A DNA stretch of 64,000 nucleotides from Zopfochytrium polystomum (GCA_025765615.1 JAIVFJ010000122.1:1-64000), one strand, 5' to 3'. Counted from the stretch's first letter, positions 1-11,032 are shown. Numbers and translations are program-made. The notes: generated by a model from the letters alone, not told the origin.

Positions 1-815
1 TCCTTACAGACTGGGCTGGTGAAGGGGGTCTTGTGTGGGTTTCAGTTCCCAAATCAGGAAGGTGGCTCCAGAGCCCTAAAAAAGGTATTGGATGGACAGT
101 GTGTTGAGGGCACAGGCCTACTGTGCGTCTGGCAATAATTCTACAACTGAACCCACTGTTGTGCAATGCCTATGAACGTGGCAAATTCCCAGTGTTACTC
201 TGTTGACTAGTATCTCATCTTCTCCAACGCATTTTCCAGCAAGAATAGCAAAGTTGGTCAGTGTGCTCAGAGTGGACCACACCTGCAGCATTACATGACT
301 AGAACTTTGTTCCAAAAAGTTCCATTATATACACTCTGGTCTTTGTTTTCAAGAGCCCACCTGGTGGGGGGCAAATTCAAGGAGAGAAAGCCTGGTCATT
401 CCCAGGTGAGGCTCCAACATGACGCAACTCAGGTGTAATTGTGTCCTCCCCATGGCCAGAAAAAAGGGGCAAATATTGCTGCTTTGTTTAAAAGTGTTGC
501 TGTGCGCAGATTGTAATCGACACTGCGCAGAAAAAAAAAAGTGGGGGGGTCTGTTGGTTTGTCCAGAAAAACTTTTCCCATTTTGTTTGAACAGCAATCC
601 AAGCGTCACAGTTTTTGATATGCTGAAAGGCAGCAAGGAATAAGATAAATAGTTTTCTTTTCTTTTTGTTGCAATCTTTGTCAGGTCAGTCTCCTGCATT
701 CCCAAATGATTTTTTGCATTCAGTTTTGCCCATAAAAACAGTCAAAAACAAGAAAAGGTCTCGCCTTAGAGGTTGAACCACTCTTGCCACTGCCACTTTT
801 GATCATTTTAGCTAT
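1..815. other. No gene recognised
   Basis: This is the flank of the retrotransposon that follows. It contains short A and T tracts and only short open frames with no recognisable motif. I see no tRNA or repeat family from elsewhere in the window. Confidence 0.5.
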
Positions 816-1168
816 TGTCAGGAACAGGGCAGGACAGGACAAGGCAGACAAGGAACTGAGAGGAGTGATGATTGTATTGGAAACAATAATTCACTTGAGG
901 GATGGGACAGGTCCCCCATCCCCCTTTTATACCTTTTGAGAGTGTTCCTTGTCAAGACTCCAAGAAAGTTCCAGAAAGAGCAATTAGTAATGCAATGATA
1001 CCAATGATACCAATGACAACAAGACAAGTCAGGAAAGCAAAGAAGGTTCCAGAAGGTTCCACAAGGTTCCATGAAGGAATGTTCTAGAAGGTTCCAGAAG
1101 GTTCCAGAAGGTTCCATGAAGGAATGTTCTAGAAGGTTCCAGAGGTTTCCAGAGGGTGATTCATAACA
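816..1168 (-). repeat. 3' LTR of the chromovirus
   Basis: 353 bp. It matches the 308-bp 5' LTR base for base as far as I can compare, except for an extra 45-bp copy of a GGTTCCAGAAGGTTCC-type unit near 1085-1130. The 55245-55597 solo LTR has the same longer form, so the unit count varies within the family. Confidence 0.95.
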
Positions 1169-1184
1169 TCATCTCCCCCTTTTA
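1169..1184 (-). other. Polypurine tract of the chromovirus
   Basis: On the element strand the bases directly before the 3' LTR read TAAAAGGGGGAGATGA. This is a purine-rich run in the position expected for the plus-strand primer. It overlaps the last codons and TGA stop of pol. Confidence 0.8.
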
Positions 1185-4100
1185 GGCCTCTTCTGCAACT
1201 TGGTGGGGTACCTGGTCTTGAACTCGAGCAGAAGGTCTTGGCAGTGAGTGAGGTTTGACTCAGGCTCCCAGGTGTTGTCAGCATCTGAGTAACCTTTCCA
1301 CTTAACAAGGAACTTGAGTGTTCTTCCAAACCACTTGGCATCCAAGATTTGTTCAACCTCAAATTCCTCTTCACCTTCTACCTCAACTGGAGGAGGAGGA
1401 GGAACAACTCTGCCTGGAATGGAATTGGCCACAAACTTCTCTAAAAGGCTGACATGGAAAACTGGGTGGATCTTCATGGATGCAGGGAGATCCAGCTTGA
1501 AGGTGACTGGATTGATTTGCTCCAAGATCTTGAAAGGACCCAACTTGAGGTTGTCTAGCTTGGGACTTGGTCTTTTGGTCTGCAAGTTCTTCCTCAGAAG
1601 CCAAACTTGCTGACCCACAGCAAGGTCATGGTCCATTCTGTGAGTGTTGGCAAATCTTGAGGCATCTTCTTGGGCTTGCTTCAGGGTGGAGTCCAGGAAG
1701 GAGTTGATGATCTTGAGCTTATGTAAGTGTGAAGCCGCAGCAGGAGCTTGGACATTGGATAGGGTCTCTTGTCCCAGAAGATCTCCTCTTGGATTGAAGC
1801 CATAGGTTGCAAAGAAAGGAGATAGCTGGGTGCTTGAGTGGAGAGAATTGTTGAGAGCAAATTCTGCCAGTGGAAGGAGGGTGGGCCAATCATCCTATTG
1901 ATAGCTGACATAGCACCTCAAATACTGCTCCAGAGTCTGGTTTGTTCTTTCTGTTTGTCCATCAGTCTGAGGGTGATAAGCAGTTGACAGTTGAGACTTG
2001 ATTCCAAGGGCTGCTGTGAGTGCTTTCCAAAATTGAGATCTGAACTGTGGTCCTCTGTCACTGACGATTGACTGAGGCAGCCCATGGAGCCTGAATATGT
2101 GCTGCAAAAACAGGTCTGCTGTTCCTTGTGCATCTATATTCTCAGTGCAGGGGATGAAATGGGCCAACTTTGTCCTTCTGCAGATGACAACAAGGATAGA
2201 GTCAAATCCATGGGATGGGGGCAGTTTCACAATGAAGTCCATGGATATTGATGTCCAAGGGCTGATGGCAATTGGGAGGGGCTCCAGAAGTCCATAGGGC
2301 TTGTGTCTGCTGGATTTGTTTCTTTGACAGGTTTCACAGCTGCTGACATAGTTCTTGATGTACTTCCTCATGCCTGGCCAGTAGAAGTCTCTGGAAACAA
2401 GCTCATATGTCTTGTGCTCTCCTGGGTGTCCAGCTGTTGCTGCATCATGCCTTGTCTTGAGTATCTCAAGTTTTTCCTCTTCTTGGCTGATTTGAATCTT
2501 GTGAGGCTTGGGGTCCTTGGAAATAGCATGGGCCCACACACTGTCAGGAAGCAATGAAAGGTGTGTCTTGGATGGTGGGGTGAAACCATCTCCCCCTTCA
2601 GGTGCAAGGTCTGTTCTTCTTGACAGGGCATCAGCCACAGTGTTAAGGTGGCCAGGAGAATAGCACAGCTTAAAGTCATACTCAGAGAGCAGTTCAGCCC
2701 ACCTGGCATGCCTCTGCTTGAGCAACCTCCTTGCCCTGAAGAAGGTGAGGTTCTTGTGATCAGAATAGACAGAGATGCCTTTAGAACCAGCCAAGTAGTG
2801 TCTCCAGAATTTGAATGCTTCCACAATTGCAAGCAACTCCTTGTCATGGACTGTGTAGTTACACTCAGCACTGTTCAGCTTCCTGGAGTAATATGCCACT
2901 GGATGCAGAGGAGCAGAGGGTTCCTGAGAGCTTGGCTGGGACAGAACAGCGCCAAGGGCATAGTCTGAGGCATCAGTTTCCAAGGTGAAGGGAAGCAAGG
3001 GATCCACATGCTTAAGGAGTGGTGCACTTGTGGTTGCTGTCTTAAGAGCTAGCCAGGCTTGCTCTGCTGCTGGGGTCCATTCAAACTTGGTGGTCTTCTT
3101 GGTGAGATCAGTGAGAGGTTTGGCTATGGCAGAATAGTTGGCAATGAAGGTTCTGTGGAAGTTGCAAAATCCAAGGAAGCTTTGAACATCCTTGATGGAA
3201 TTTGGAGCCTTCCATTCAAGAATAGTTTGGATCTTGTCTGGTGCCATGGAGATCCCTTTGTCAGACACAATGAACCCCAAAAACTCAATGGAGGTCTTGT
3301 GGAATTCACACTTCTCCAGCTTTGCATAGAGGTGATGCTGTCTGAGTCTCTCCAAGACAGTCTTGACATGTCCCATATGGCTTGCAGTGTCAGATGAAAA
3401 TACCAGGATATCATCCAGGTAGACAATGACAAAAAGGTCCAGAATATCCCTGAAGATGTCATTCATCATGCCTTGGAAAATAGCTGGAGCATTGGTAAGT
3501 CCAAAGGGCATAACCAAGTACTCAAAGTGACCGTATTTGCATCTGAAGGCAGTCTTCCATTGATCCTGGGGCTTAATTCTGACCAAATTGTAGGCACCTC
3601 TGAGGTCAATCTTGGAAAATATCCTTGCATGGCTCAGTTTGTCCAGTAATTCAGAGATGAGAGGCAGTGGATAGCGGTTCTTGACTGTCATCTCATTGAG
3701 ATCTCTGTAGTCCACACAGGGTCTCAGTCCCCCATCCTTCTTCTTGACAAAAAAGATGGGAGCTCCAGCTGGTGACTTGGAAGGTTGGATGAATCCCTTG
3801 TTCAGCATTTCTTCAATGTATTCTTGGAGGGCCTTGGCTTCTGGTGGAGAGAGGTGGTACAGTGGCTTGAAAGGTGGGCTGCAAGTTTCATCCTTGAGTG
3901 GGATTTCACAGTCATAAGGCCTCTGAGCTGGTAGCAGGTCTGCCTTGGTCTTGGAAAACACATCAGCATAAGGGAGATATTCTTTTGGTAGCTTGGATGC
4001 CAGCAAAAGGTCTGATGGGTCCAGGTTGTTGTGCTCCTCAGCAGTGGGGCTTGAATTCTTGACTGGGAACTGTGATTCTTGAATCTTTGACTGAGAGTTC

Positions 4101-4888
4101 TGTTCTTGGCAAAGACTGTGAGCTGTGGAACTTGAATCTTGAATGTGGACTGTGAACTGTGGTACTTGAATCTTTGACTGTGGGTTCTGTGAACAAGAGT
4201 CATGGCCATGACTGTGAGCTCTATGAGCTCTACTTGAATCTTGACTGTGAACTGTGAACTGTGGAACTTGAGTCTTGGCTGGCTGTGAATCTTGAATCAA
4301 GGGCTTGAGAGCATGAGACTTGGGGGCTTGACTTGAGTTTTGGGTGACTGTTCCGATTGGTGGAGGTTGGACTTGACCAGTGACCCAATCAATGGCAGGG
4401 TTCTGGGCTTGCAGCCATGGTAATCCCAGGATGACAGAGAATGTGGGTGAGCCAAGATCCAATACTTCCAGATTGACCATGGATGGTGGAAAGTCTTGGA
4501 TGTGGAGGTTTAGCTTGGTTTCATGGCTGATTTCCTTGAACAGAGCATGATTGGCAAAGTGGACCTTGAGGGGTGTGGATTTCTTGATCGTAGGAATGGC
4601 ACAAGACTTGGCAAGGGTGGCATCAATGATGTTGCAGGATGATCCAGAGTCTATAAGGGCCTTGGTTGTGATGGTTGACTTGGGTGAGAGTTGAATCTTG
4701 ACATCCATGGTGAGTTGGTGGGGCTTGGAATCTGAGGTGTTTGTGGTGCTGGTGGTGGTGATGAAACAGGGGCAGCTTGGAGGAGGGTCCAGGGAATTGC
4801 CCCTCAGTGAGCCTGGACCTGGGAGTTTGGGTGCTTCTTCCTTGGGCAGTCCTTGACAGCATGCTCCTTGGAGCCACAGTAAAAACAC
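1169..4888 (-). CDS. pol: Pol polyprotein (PR-RT-RH-INT-chromodomain), one internal stop
   Basis: The frame is open from the gag overlap to the 3' LTR apart from one TAG at 1897-1895. Visible domains in order: aspartic protease (active-site DSG in ALIDSGSSC, near 4650); reverse transcriptase with YLDD (near 3420); RNase H beginning LETDASDYALG (near 2990); integrase with an H-H-C-C zinc finger, then catalytic D (MDF), D (VSDRG) and E (QTERTN, near 1950); the GPY-side region; and a C-terminal chromodomain with LVKWKGY and NTWEP (near 1290). It is made by -1 frameshifting from gag. The TAG falls 3' of the catalytic glutamate and would remove the integrase C-terminus and chromodomain. It could be a single C-to-T change of CAG. 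Everything else looks functional. Confidence 0.93.
4786..4831 (-). promoter_or_regulatory. -1 ribosomal frameshift signal between gag and pol
   Basis: Element strand: the heptamer C CCA AAC (4831-4825) is in the gag reading frame and fits X XXY YYZ. Five bases later GGTCCAGG (4819-4812) can pair perfectly with CCTGGACC (4793-4786) around an 18-base loop that contains the gag stop. Pol is in the -1 frame relative to gag, as required. The slippery site, spacer and stem were read directly; function is inferred from known signals of this design. Confidence 0.85.
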
Positions 4889-5727
4889 AGTCCCTGCTGG
4901 GCCCTCCTTGTTTTCTCCTCTTGGCTCAGAGGACCCTTAGGAAGTGTCTCAACTGCATCCACTTGCATGGGTTCAGGAACTGTGAGAGCTTGAGGAACTG
5001 GGGTAGGTCTTGATGTAGTTCCTACTTGTCTTTGCTTCAGCCTCTTGGAGTAGAGTCTGTTGTCAATCTTGATGGCAAGGAGAATGTACTCTTCCAAGGT
5101 CTCAGGGATGTGCAGAGACTGGGAGAGCATGTCTTGGATAGACTCATGGAGACCATCATGGTACAGCTCCATCAGAGCTGCATCATTGTATCCAGAGTCT
5201 CTGGCTAGTTGCTTGAATTGGTTGGTGTAGGCCACACAAGATTGCTTTCCTTGCTTGATATGCTTGAGCTTGGATCTTGCTGTCCAAGATGCGTAGGGGT
5301 CACCAAAGGTAGCTTCCAGCCCCTCCCAGAGCTCTTGCAGGGTGGTGGGTGTGCTTGGGAGAGATCTGTACCATGATTGAGCTTGACCAGACAGGAGGGT
5401 GCTTGTGAAAAGAACCTTGACTTGCTCACTGGGAAATCTTGAAGGTTGGAGAAGGATGACATTCTCCACAGTGGCCATGAAGTTCCTAAGGTCTTTGGCC
5501 AGCCCAGTGAACTTGTCAGGGCTGGGAACCTTGGGCTCTCTTGCTTGGTTGGCTTGAGGCAGGGGAAGAGCTTGATGTTCTTGTTGGTGAAGTTGTTGTT
5601 GAAGCTGGTGCTGCTGGTGAAGGACTTGTTCTTGAAGTTGGTGTGTCTGTCTTGAGAGGGCTTGTAATTGGTCCATCAAGGCTTGGAAGGCAGTTGCATC
5701 AGGGAAGGTGTTGTTTGGGTCAGACAT
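4804..5727 (-). CDS. gag: Gag protein of the chromovirus
   Basis: 307 residues starting at an ATG 40 bases inside the 5' LTR. The N-terminal third is glutamine- and histidine-rich and looks coiled-coil. The middle has the usual retrotransposon Gag helical core (pattern FRNFMATVENV ... QAQSWYRSL). Near the C-terminus is one CCHC zinc knuckle, CFYCGSKEHAVKDC (C-X2-C-X4-H-X4-C), that should bind element RNA. The stop lies within the frameshift stem-loop. The frame is intact. Gag forms the cytoplasmic particle in which reverse transcription takes place. Confidence 0.94.
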   Translation of the reverse strand: MSDPNNTFPDATAFQALMDQLQALSRQTHQLQEQVLHQQHQLQQQLHQQEHQALPLPQANQAREPKVPSPDKFTGLAKDLRNFMATVENVILLQPSRFPSEQVKVLFTSTLLSGQAQSWYRSLPSTPTTLQELWEGLEATFGDPYASWTARSKLKHIKQGKQSCVAYTNQFKQLARDSGYNDAALMELYHDGLHESIQDMLSQSLHIPETLEEYILLAIKIDNRLYSKRLKQRQVGTTSRPTPVPQALTVPEPMQVDAVETLPKGPLSQEEKTRRAQQGLCFYCGSKEHAVKDCPRKKHPNSQVQAH

Positions 5728-5754
5728 GATGGCAGAGAGTAGTGGGAGAGGGTG

Positions 5755-5765
5755 AAGTGAATTAT
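5755..5765 (-). other. Self-complementary primer binding site
   Basis: Element strand ATAATTCACTT starts two bases after the 5' LTR, the standard PBS offset. It matches no tRNA 3' end (no TGG). It is the exact complement of AAGTGAATTAT at 5848-5838 in the LTR, where transcription is predicted to begin. This is the arrangement of self-priming Tf1/sushi elements, in which the 5' end of the mRNA folds back as primer. Confidence 0.85.
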
Positions 5766-5767
5766 GA

Positions 5768-6075
5768 TGTCAGGAACAGGGCAGGACAGGACAAGGCAGA
5801 CAAGGAACTGAGAGGAGTGATGATTGTATTGGAAACAATAATTCACTTGAGGGATGGGACAGGTCCCCCATCCCCCTTTTATACCTTTTGAGAGTGTTCC
5901 TTGTCAAGACTCCAAGAAAGTTCCAGAAAGAGCAATTAGTAATGCAATGATACCAATGATACCAATGACAACAAGACAAGTCAGGAAAGCAAAGAAGGTT
6001 CCAGAAGGTTCCACAAGGTTCCATGAAGGAATGTTCTAGAAGGTTCCAGAGGTTTCCAGAGGGTGATTCATAACA
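5768..6075 (-). repeat. 5' LTR of the chromovirus
   Basis: 308 bp, TG...CA ends in element sense, and followed by the GCTAT target duplication. It contains a TATA box and the predicted start site described separately. Confidence 0.95.
5838..5883 (-). promoter_or_regulatory. LTR promoter: TATA box and predicted transcript start
   Basis: Element strand TATAAAAG at 5883-5876, then AAGTGAATTATTG beginning at 5848, 35 bases from the first T of the TATA box. The match of these first 11 bases to the primer site supports 5848 as the 5' end of the RNA. The same TATA and start sequence are kept in the solo LTRs. Confidence 0.75.
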
Positions 6076-6437
6076 GCTATGAAACAAGCTCTGTCTGGAG
6101 GCTCTGCTCAGGTTGTTTTTTTTTTTTTTTTTTTTTTCTCTGCACGGAAACAGTCTGGAGCAAAACAGCAATACCAATTTATTGGATCAACTTGTACCCA
6201 TCAAAGCGAATTGCAATGAAGCCCCTCGCATCATTTATTTGCTATGCTTTGACAAAGCAATCACTGCCTGGTGTAGTTAGAAAAACAAGAGAAAAAAACC
6301 CTGCTCAGTGTCACCTGCCTCTGTTTGGCAGCACCACCAACCAGCCTCCCCTCGACACTCCAGACTGATTGTGGGAGTGTTCAAGGCCCCCACCATCACA
6401 ATTTCCACTGTGGGGAGATTGTCCACCCAAATGTTGA
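6076..6437. other. Intergenic, no gene seen
   Basis: It starts with the target duplication and has a T tract near 6115-6137. I see no coding or RNA signal. Confidence 0.5.
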
Positions 6438-6508
6438 GGCCGCACCCGGATTCGAACCGGGGTTCCCAGAATCAAAATCTGATGTGATAACCCCTACACT
6501 ATGCAGCC
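6438..6508 (-). tRNA. tRNA-Gln (anticodon TTG)
   Basis: Full cloverleaf on the minus strand: acceptor GGCTGCA with TGCGGCC, anticodon loop TTTTGAT (TTG), and T-loop in a perfect CCCGG/CCGGG arm (GGTTCGAATCC B box). 71 nt, no intron. Confidence 0.93.
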
Positions 6509-7105
6509 GTGCCCTGGGCAGCAAACCGTAAGGACCATGTTTGTGGACGAAACTTCCCATCAGATCCTCATTAAAAAAAAAAAAAAAAAAAAAGGAAAAG
6601 AAGAAAGCTTCCTTTTCTTCTTCATTTTGTTTCCTTCCAACATGCCCTTATGTTATTAGCACACAGAGCTGAGTTCTGTTTGTTGCTGCCTGTTGTCTGC
6701 CATCACCTCGCTCCCCAGGCCTCGCGCTGTATGGAGCGTCTAGCAGGCCACAAACCTCAGCAGTTTGGAAATGGCAGACCAGACAGTGTTTAAACCTTCC
6801 ACAACTTGAGGAGGGCAACCTACAGTGCCATTGTGCCAGTCTGTGCCACTGTTTTCCAAACAAGATAACAAAAACCCTTTGGGAAAGTTGCATTTTGAGG
6901 TCAAAGGATTGAATCAAATTGAATCACATAGGAAATGCAGTCTTAAGGATCAGAATGAGTCCTTATCCTTTCCAAGACGAGTTTTATGGAATGCAGGATA
7001 TCTGGCAGTGGACAAGTCATGACAATCCATTGTGCATGATTTCCACAGAGTGTGACATGAGTATGACAAAATGTAATTATTTAGATCTGGATTGGCATAT
7101 GTGTG
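6509..7105. other. Intergenic, no gene seen
   Basis: It contains an A tract at 6572-6592, downstream of nothing obvious. No protein or RNA gene is recognised. Confidence 0.5.
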
Positions 7106-7176
7106 GACTCCTTAGCTCAACGGTAGAGCATTCGACTCCAGATCGAAAGGTTGCGTGTTCAAATCACGTAGGGGTC
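7106..7176 (+). tRNA. tRNA-Trp (anticodon CCA)
   Basis: Acceptor GACTCCT pairs fully with AGGGGTC (one G-T). The D-arm is GCTC/GAGC, the anticodon stem TTCGA/TCGAA holds loop CTCCAGA, and the T-arm is GCGTG/CACGT. 71 nt, no intron. Confidence 0.92.
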
Positions 7177-8255
7177 ATTTAACGACCTACTACACAGTCC
7201 ATATATTTATTATTGACAGTGTTTGAATTACTCAGTTCCAGCTCCCTTTCCGCCGCTGGTGCAGGCAATGTCTGGAGCCCAAAGCATGGATTCAACTTGG
7301 TTTTGTGTGACAATCGAGAAAGATTTCCCCAACTGCAACAATGAGCCCTTCAGCCCCAGGGAGAGTAAAGCTGTCGTCTGCTTATCTCTATTGGGTTTTT
7401 TTTTTCCTTTTTTTATTTTATTTTATTATTTTCACTAACTCCACCAAAAAAATTTGTAAAATCCTGCCAAAGTTGGTATAAAATACGCATTGGAGAACTC
7501 CATATTGTGTCCAAAATCCAAAGAAATTTGGTTGAGAAAGTATCAGGAAAAGGCAAAGTATCCTAATTATCTGCTTCTTGTTGGATATTTCAGATGATCT
7601 TGGATATTTCTTGAGTTTTCCATAAAATTTGTTGGGTTTTTACTGTAGGCACATGATGTGGTATTTCAGTGCCCATTTTATGCCAACTTTGGCCAGATTT
7701 TACAATTTTTTGGCAGAGTTAGTACTGCAAAGAAACCAATTTATCTGAGATAAGCAGACTGCAGCCTTTACAGGAGAGTGGAGACTTAGTGCCAATAGAG
7801 AGGGCAGCCTCACCCAAACTGAGTCTTTTGGGCAACAGTTTGCAATCCTCTCATCAAATTTTGTCACAGTTGGATGCAGAATGTGAAGGTAGGAAACTGC
7901 ATCAATAAACTAGCAGTCTTTTGACTTCTAGTACCACTGACCAGCGCCAGTTATGTTTCCAACAGGAAACTGGCCTCAGCTACTTGAAGGAGACCAAAAA
8001 GTGGGAAACAATTGCAACATAGAACACTGCCAAGCCCCAGTAGTTGTAAGAGTATTTGAGCTGTGGCCCATGGTGAAGCCTTTCTCCCAGGCAATGAAGG
8101 TTCAACCACAGACAAGCATGGGGACTGCTTGCTGATGCAAAAGAAGGGATTATCAGCAGTTGGCACCACCACGCAAATTGCGTCACACGTGGAGGCATGT
8201 CAGTAGCAGGAGCTTGGAATGAACAAATGAGCATTCAGTGCAGAGTATAGTGCAT
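7177..8255. other. Intergenic, no gene seen
   Basis: Mixed-composition DNA with T tracts around 7388-7425 and short frames lacking motifs. Nothing else is recognised. Confidence 0.5.
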
Positions 8256-8345
8256 CCGACCACCCAGGTTCGAACTGGGGACCTCATGATGGCACCAGGC
8301 AGAAACCATTACAGTCATGCGCTCTTCCAACTGAGCTATGGTCGG
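8256..8345 (-). tRNA. tRNA-Tyr (anticodon GTA) with intron
   Basis: Minus strand. Acceptor CCGACCA with TGGTCGG; D-arm GCTC/GAGC; anticodon stem CATGA/TCATG enclosing CTGTAA and then an extra stretch of about 18 bases. The extra bases sit just 3' of the anticodon, the normal place for a eukaryotic tRNA intron, and tRNA-Tyr usually has one. T-arm CCCAG/CTGGG. 90 nt including the intron. Confidence 0.92.
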
Positions 8346-8687
8346 AGCTTGCAGATGGGCTGCAAACTGGTTGTCCCACTTGTACTGTTCTTGTGCAAGC
8401 ACCAGTGACAATACTCAGTGTCTGAAGACAGTCCAAGATAAGGTAAGGGGGAGGGAATGGGCCATACCAAATGGCTGTGCAGCTGGACATACGTCGAATG
8501 CCAAGAATGGTCATGCAGACAACAACAAAGGTGTGTAGTTTAAAGCTTGGGGGCTCAGTTAGATTAGGTCAAAAGGGTCCATTTCCTGATATAATCCTGA
8601 AAAAATCCAATTCAGAGGAACCAGTGGAATGATAACATCACGTAATTGACTCAACGTTGCTAAGGGTGTCCATGCTGACAAACTGGC

Positions 8688-8846
8688 TGGGCAACTATTA
8701 CAGCGTGTATATCATCATCATGTATCAATAATTCATAACAGAGTTTTTTCTCTTTCTCTCCACGTTGGGGAGAAGGACCACCCACAAACACACATCTTCA
8801 CTTCATTCACTCCTTCCACTCACTCACTCGGAGTAGATTGTTTACA
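8688..8846 (+). repeat. Fragment of a copia-type LTR (3' part)
   Basis: Closely matches the last 150 or so bases of the solo LTR at 49832-50239 (shared run from ...CAACTATTACAGCG to TGTTTACA), with a few substitutions. The 5' part is missing. Confidence 0.85.
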
Positions 8847-9565
8847 GATGGACCAAGCAAAAGTGTTTGACCAAAAAAATTTCGCAAAAGAGCCTACCTA
8901 AAATGCCCATGCTGGGCTGTTTGGGACTGACTTGAACAGTTTCTGATGCAAATTAGAGACTGCCAGGGGGCTAATAATGAAGATTCAGGCTTAGTTTAAC
9001 TTTCCAGACTCAATGACCAGCAGGACTTCAGCCTTTCCCAGACATTGGAATCTGGCAAACTGCTGCTTTCCTTAGTGTAAGTCGCATCAGCGGCGCCGAT
9101 GAGGCCACCGTCGACAGGAAGTTGGTTTCCCTGGCTCAAATCTCAGCACTTAACAAATTTGTGCCAAATTGAACAGTAATTAAGTAGATATCATATTGTC
9201 GTTGCATCAGAGAATGTCCTGCCCAAGCAGATGTGCGTTGGTTGGAACGACATAATTTCCAGACTGATGCAAGTCTTGGCCCTGTCCCCAAAGGTTTCCT
9301 GTTTTAATTATCAAGGAATCAACACTCTTCCCTTTTTGATATCGTTCCTGAAGTTTTCTTCCTCCTATGTTCTTTTTTTTTTTTCTTATAGGCATTTTTG
9401 TCTTTCTCAATGAATCTTTTACCTTTTTTTTTCAATGTGGGTGCAACCTGGCTGTCTGTCTGGGCTCTCTTGCTTACAATTATGTCAGTTCAATGCCAGA
9501 CAGACATTTTTGGTGAGAACAACAACTGCACTAATTCGATTTTAAAACACATCCACACAGTCTGT
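8847..9565. other. Intergenic, no gene seen
   Basis: No coding motif or repeat family recognised. Confidence 0.45.
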
Positions 9566-9638
9566 GGTCACATCCAGACTCGAACTGGAGACCGTCTGTG
9601 AGTTAGACAGACGTGATAACCAACTACACCATGTGACC
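9566..9638 (-). tRNA. tRNA-Val (anticodon AAC)
   Basis: Minus strand. Acceptor GGTCACA pairs perfectly with TGTGACC; anticodon stem TCTGT/ACAGA with loop CTAACTC; T-arm CCAG.TTCGAGT.CTGG. 73 nt. Its body resembles the tRNA-Val(TAC) at 15557-15629. Confidence 0.92.
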
Positions 9639-11032
9639 TTACACACTCAGGCAGAGAAGCGCACATCAGTGCCCAAAAAATTTTGGTTTCACAACAACAG
9701 ACGATCAGTTCAGTGGAAATGAACAAAAATGTGAAGCAGTGAAAGTTTCATGGCAGTGAGCGTGCTGCCTGAGAGCCAACGGCAAGCCTGTTCCCAGGAG
9801 GATGATGGTTTAGGCTGATGTCAAATTGAAAGGGACAGGGTAGAAGCATCCTGCCAGCACCTCGCCAGCACTTTGCCCAGCACCACCTCGCAAAGGGCAA
9901 ACAACTGTCCAGAGCACTCTCTCTGTTGTCAGATATGGACAACAACTGAACCCTGAATGCAAAGCTGAGTTCCATCAGCTTTTTGCTAAAGGGACCCCCT
10001 CTAGACCCATCCCACCGTCGACTTGTGTACTACCCTTTTTTCTTTTCCGTGAGCGAGCAAGATCAGGATGGAGTTGAGGGCACCGTCTGCCTCATTGCCT
10101 GTTCATTGGCGCGGTGCCCGGATTCCCTTGCTTCTTCACAATACGTGATAATGACATTGCGGCGTAACGCTAACCCATCACCTGAACGCGAAACGCGTGC
10201 TCGTGTTTGGGGAAATCGCTGCTACTCGGTATGTGTGTGTGTGTTTGTGTGTGTATGTGTGAGTGCGTGTCGTGGGAACCCTTTCAGCTGGCAAACAGAT
10301 CGACACCAGATCGCTATTTCGCCTCGTCTTTCCTCCTTTTTGGGGCCTACACATACCAATACTTGATCGAACAGACCACAGACCAATCTGATGCATCCTC
10401 CAAACAAGAGAGAGCGGGTCGGGGTACGGGGGACAGGAGGATTGGGCTAGCGAGCGAGGCGACCTCGCACATGTTTTGCGTGTACTGTACGTACTGAGCA
10501 GTCTGCCTGCCTGCCTGCACCTTCCGCGTTCGATCCTTGCGCCACCCCCTTCCCACAACAATCTCCGTCCCGCCAGCAAAGCGCAACTAACTACTTACTT
10601 CTTCTTTTACTTCGTGCACACACTCACTCACTCACTCGTGGTGGGGGGGGGTGGTTACTCGGCGCCGCTTTGTTTGCGTGAGTGGTTGGTGGTGGGCGGG
10701 GGTAGCACGCCCAGTGTGTGAGTGAGTGCGTCGCGCGACGCAGCCAACTTGCCTCTCGCCACACCACCCACACACACACACACACACACACAAAGAGACG
10801 AAGAAGAAGAAAAAACTTGCAATTCTCCCAACCCGCGCTTCGCCCCCACTCACTCCCATCGATCAAACCCCCCTTCCATCCATCCACCCGGGTGGTAATC
10901 TCAGCGCCCAGCCGCAGCAGCCGCAGCAGTAGCAGCGTCGTCGTCCCGACGTCTTAGCTCCATCCACCCCCCCCCCCCCCCCCATCGGTCGACCCCCGAT
11001 CTCTTATCCATTCCCCCCCACGATTAGTTATC
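9639..11032. other. Intergenic and upstream region of the Rab5 gene
   Basis: It contains GT-rich DNA near 10229-10265, (CA)n near 10768-10792 and a C tract at 10968-10983 just before the Rab5 start. Open frames here are made of simple repeats and are not convincing genes. The last few hundred bases should hold the Rab5 promoter and 5' leader, but I see no clear TATA box. Confidence 0.45.

Larger units (their letters stand above)
816..6075 (-). mobile_element. Full-length Ty3/gypsy chromovirus (LTR retrotransposon)
   Basis: A complete 5260-bp element on the minus strand. It is bounded by LTRs that begin TGTTATGAATC and end CCTGACA (element orientation) and flanked by a perfect 5-bp target duplication, GCTAT (811-815 and 6076-6080). 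Order in element sense: 5' LTR, primer site, gag, -1 frameshift, pol (protease, reverse transcriptase, RNase H, integrase, chromodomain), polypurine tract, 3' LTR. The two LTRs look identical except for one 45-bp tandem unit, so the insertion is recent. The C-terminal chromodomain places it among chromoviruses. One nonsense codon in integrase (1895-1897) is the only clear defect. Solo LTRs of the same family lie at 49409-49714 and 55245-55597, with a fragment at 29381-29572. Confidence 0.96.

Noticed and set aside
5740..5767. tRNA-primed PBS for the chromovirus
   Set aside because: The bases after the LTR show no TGG-type tRNA 3'-end complement; the self-complementary match explains the site better.
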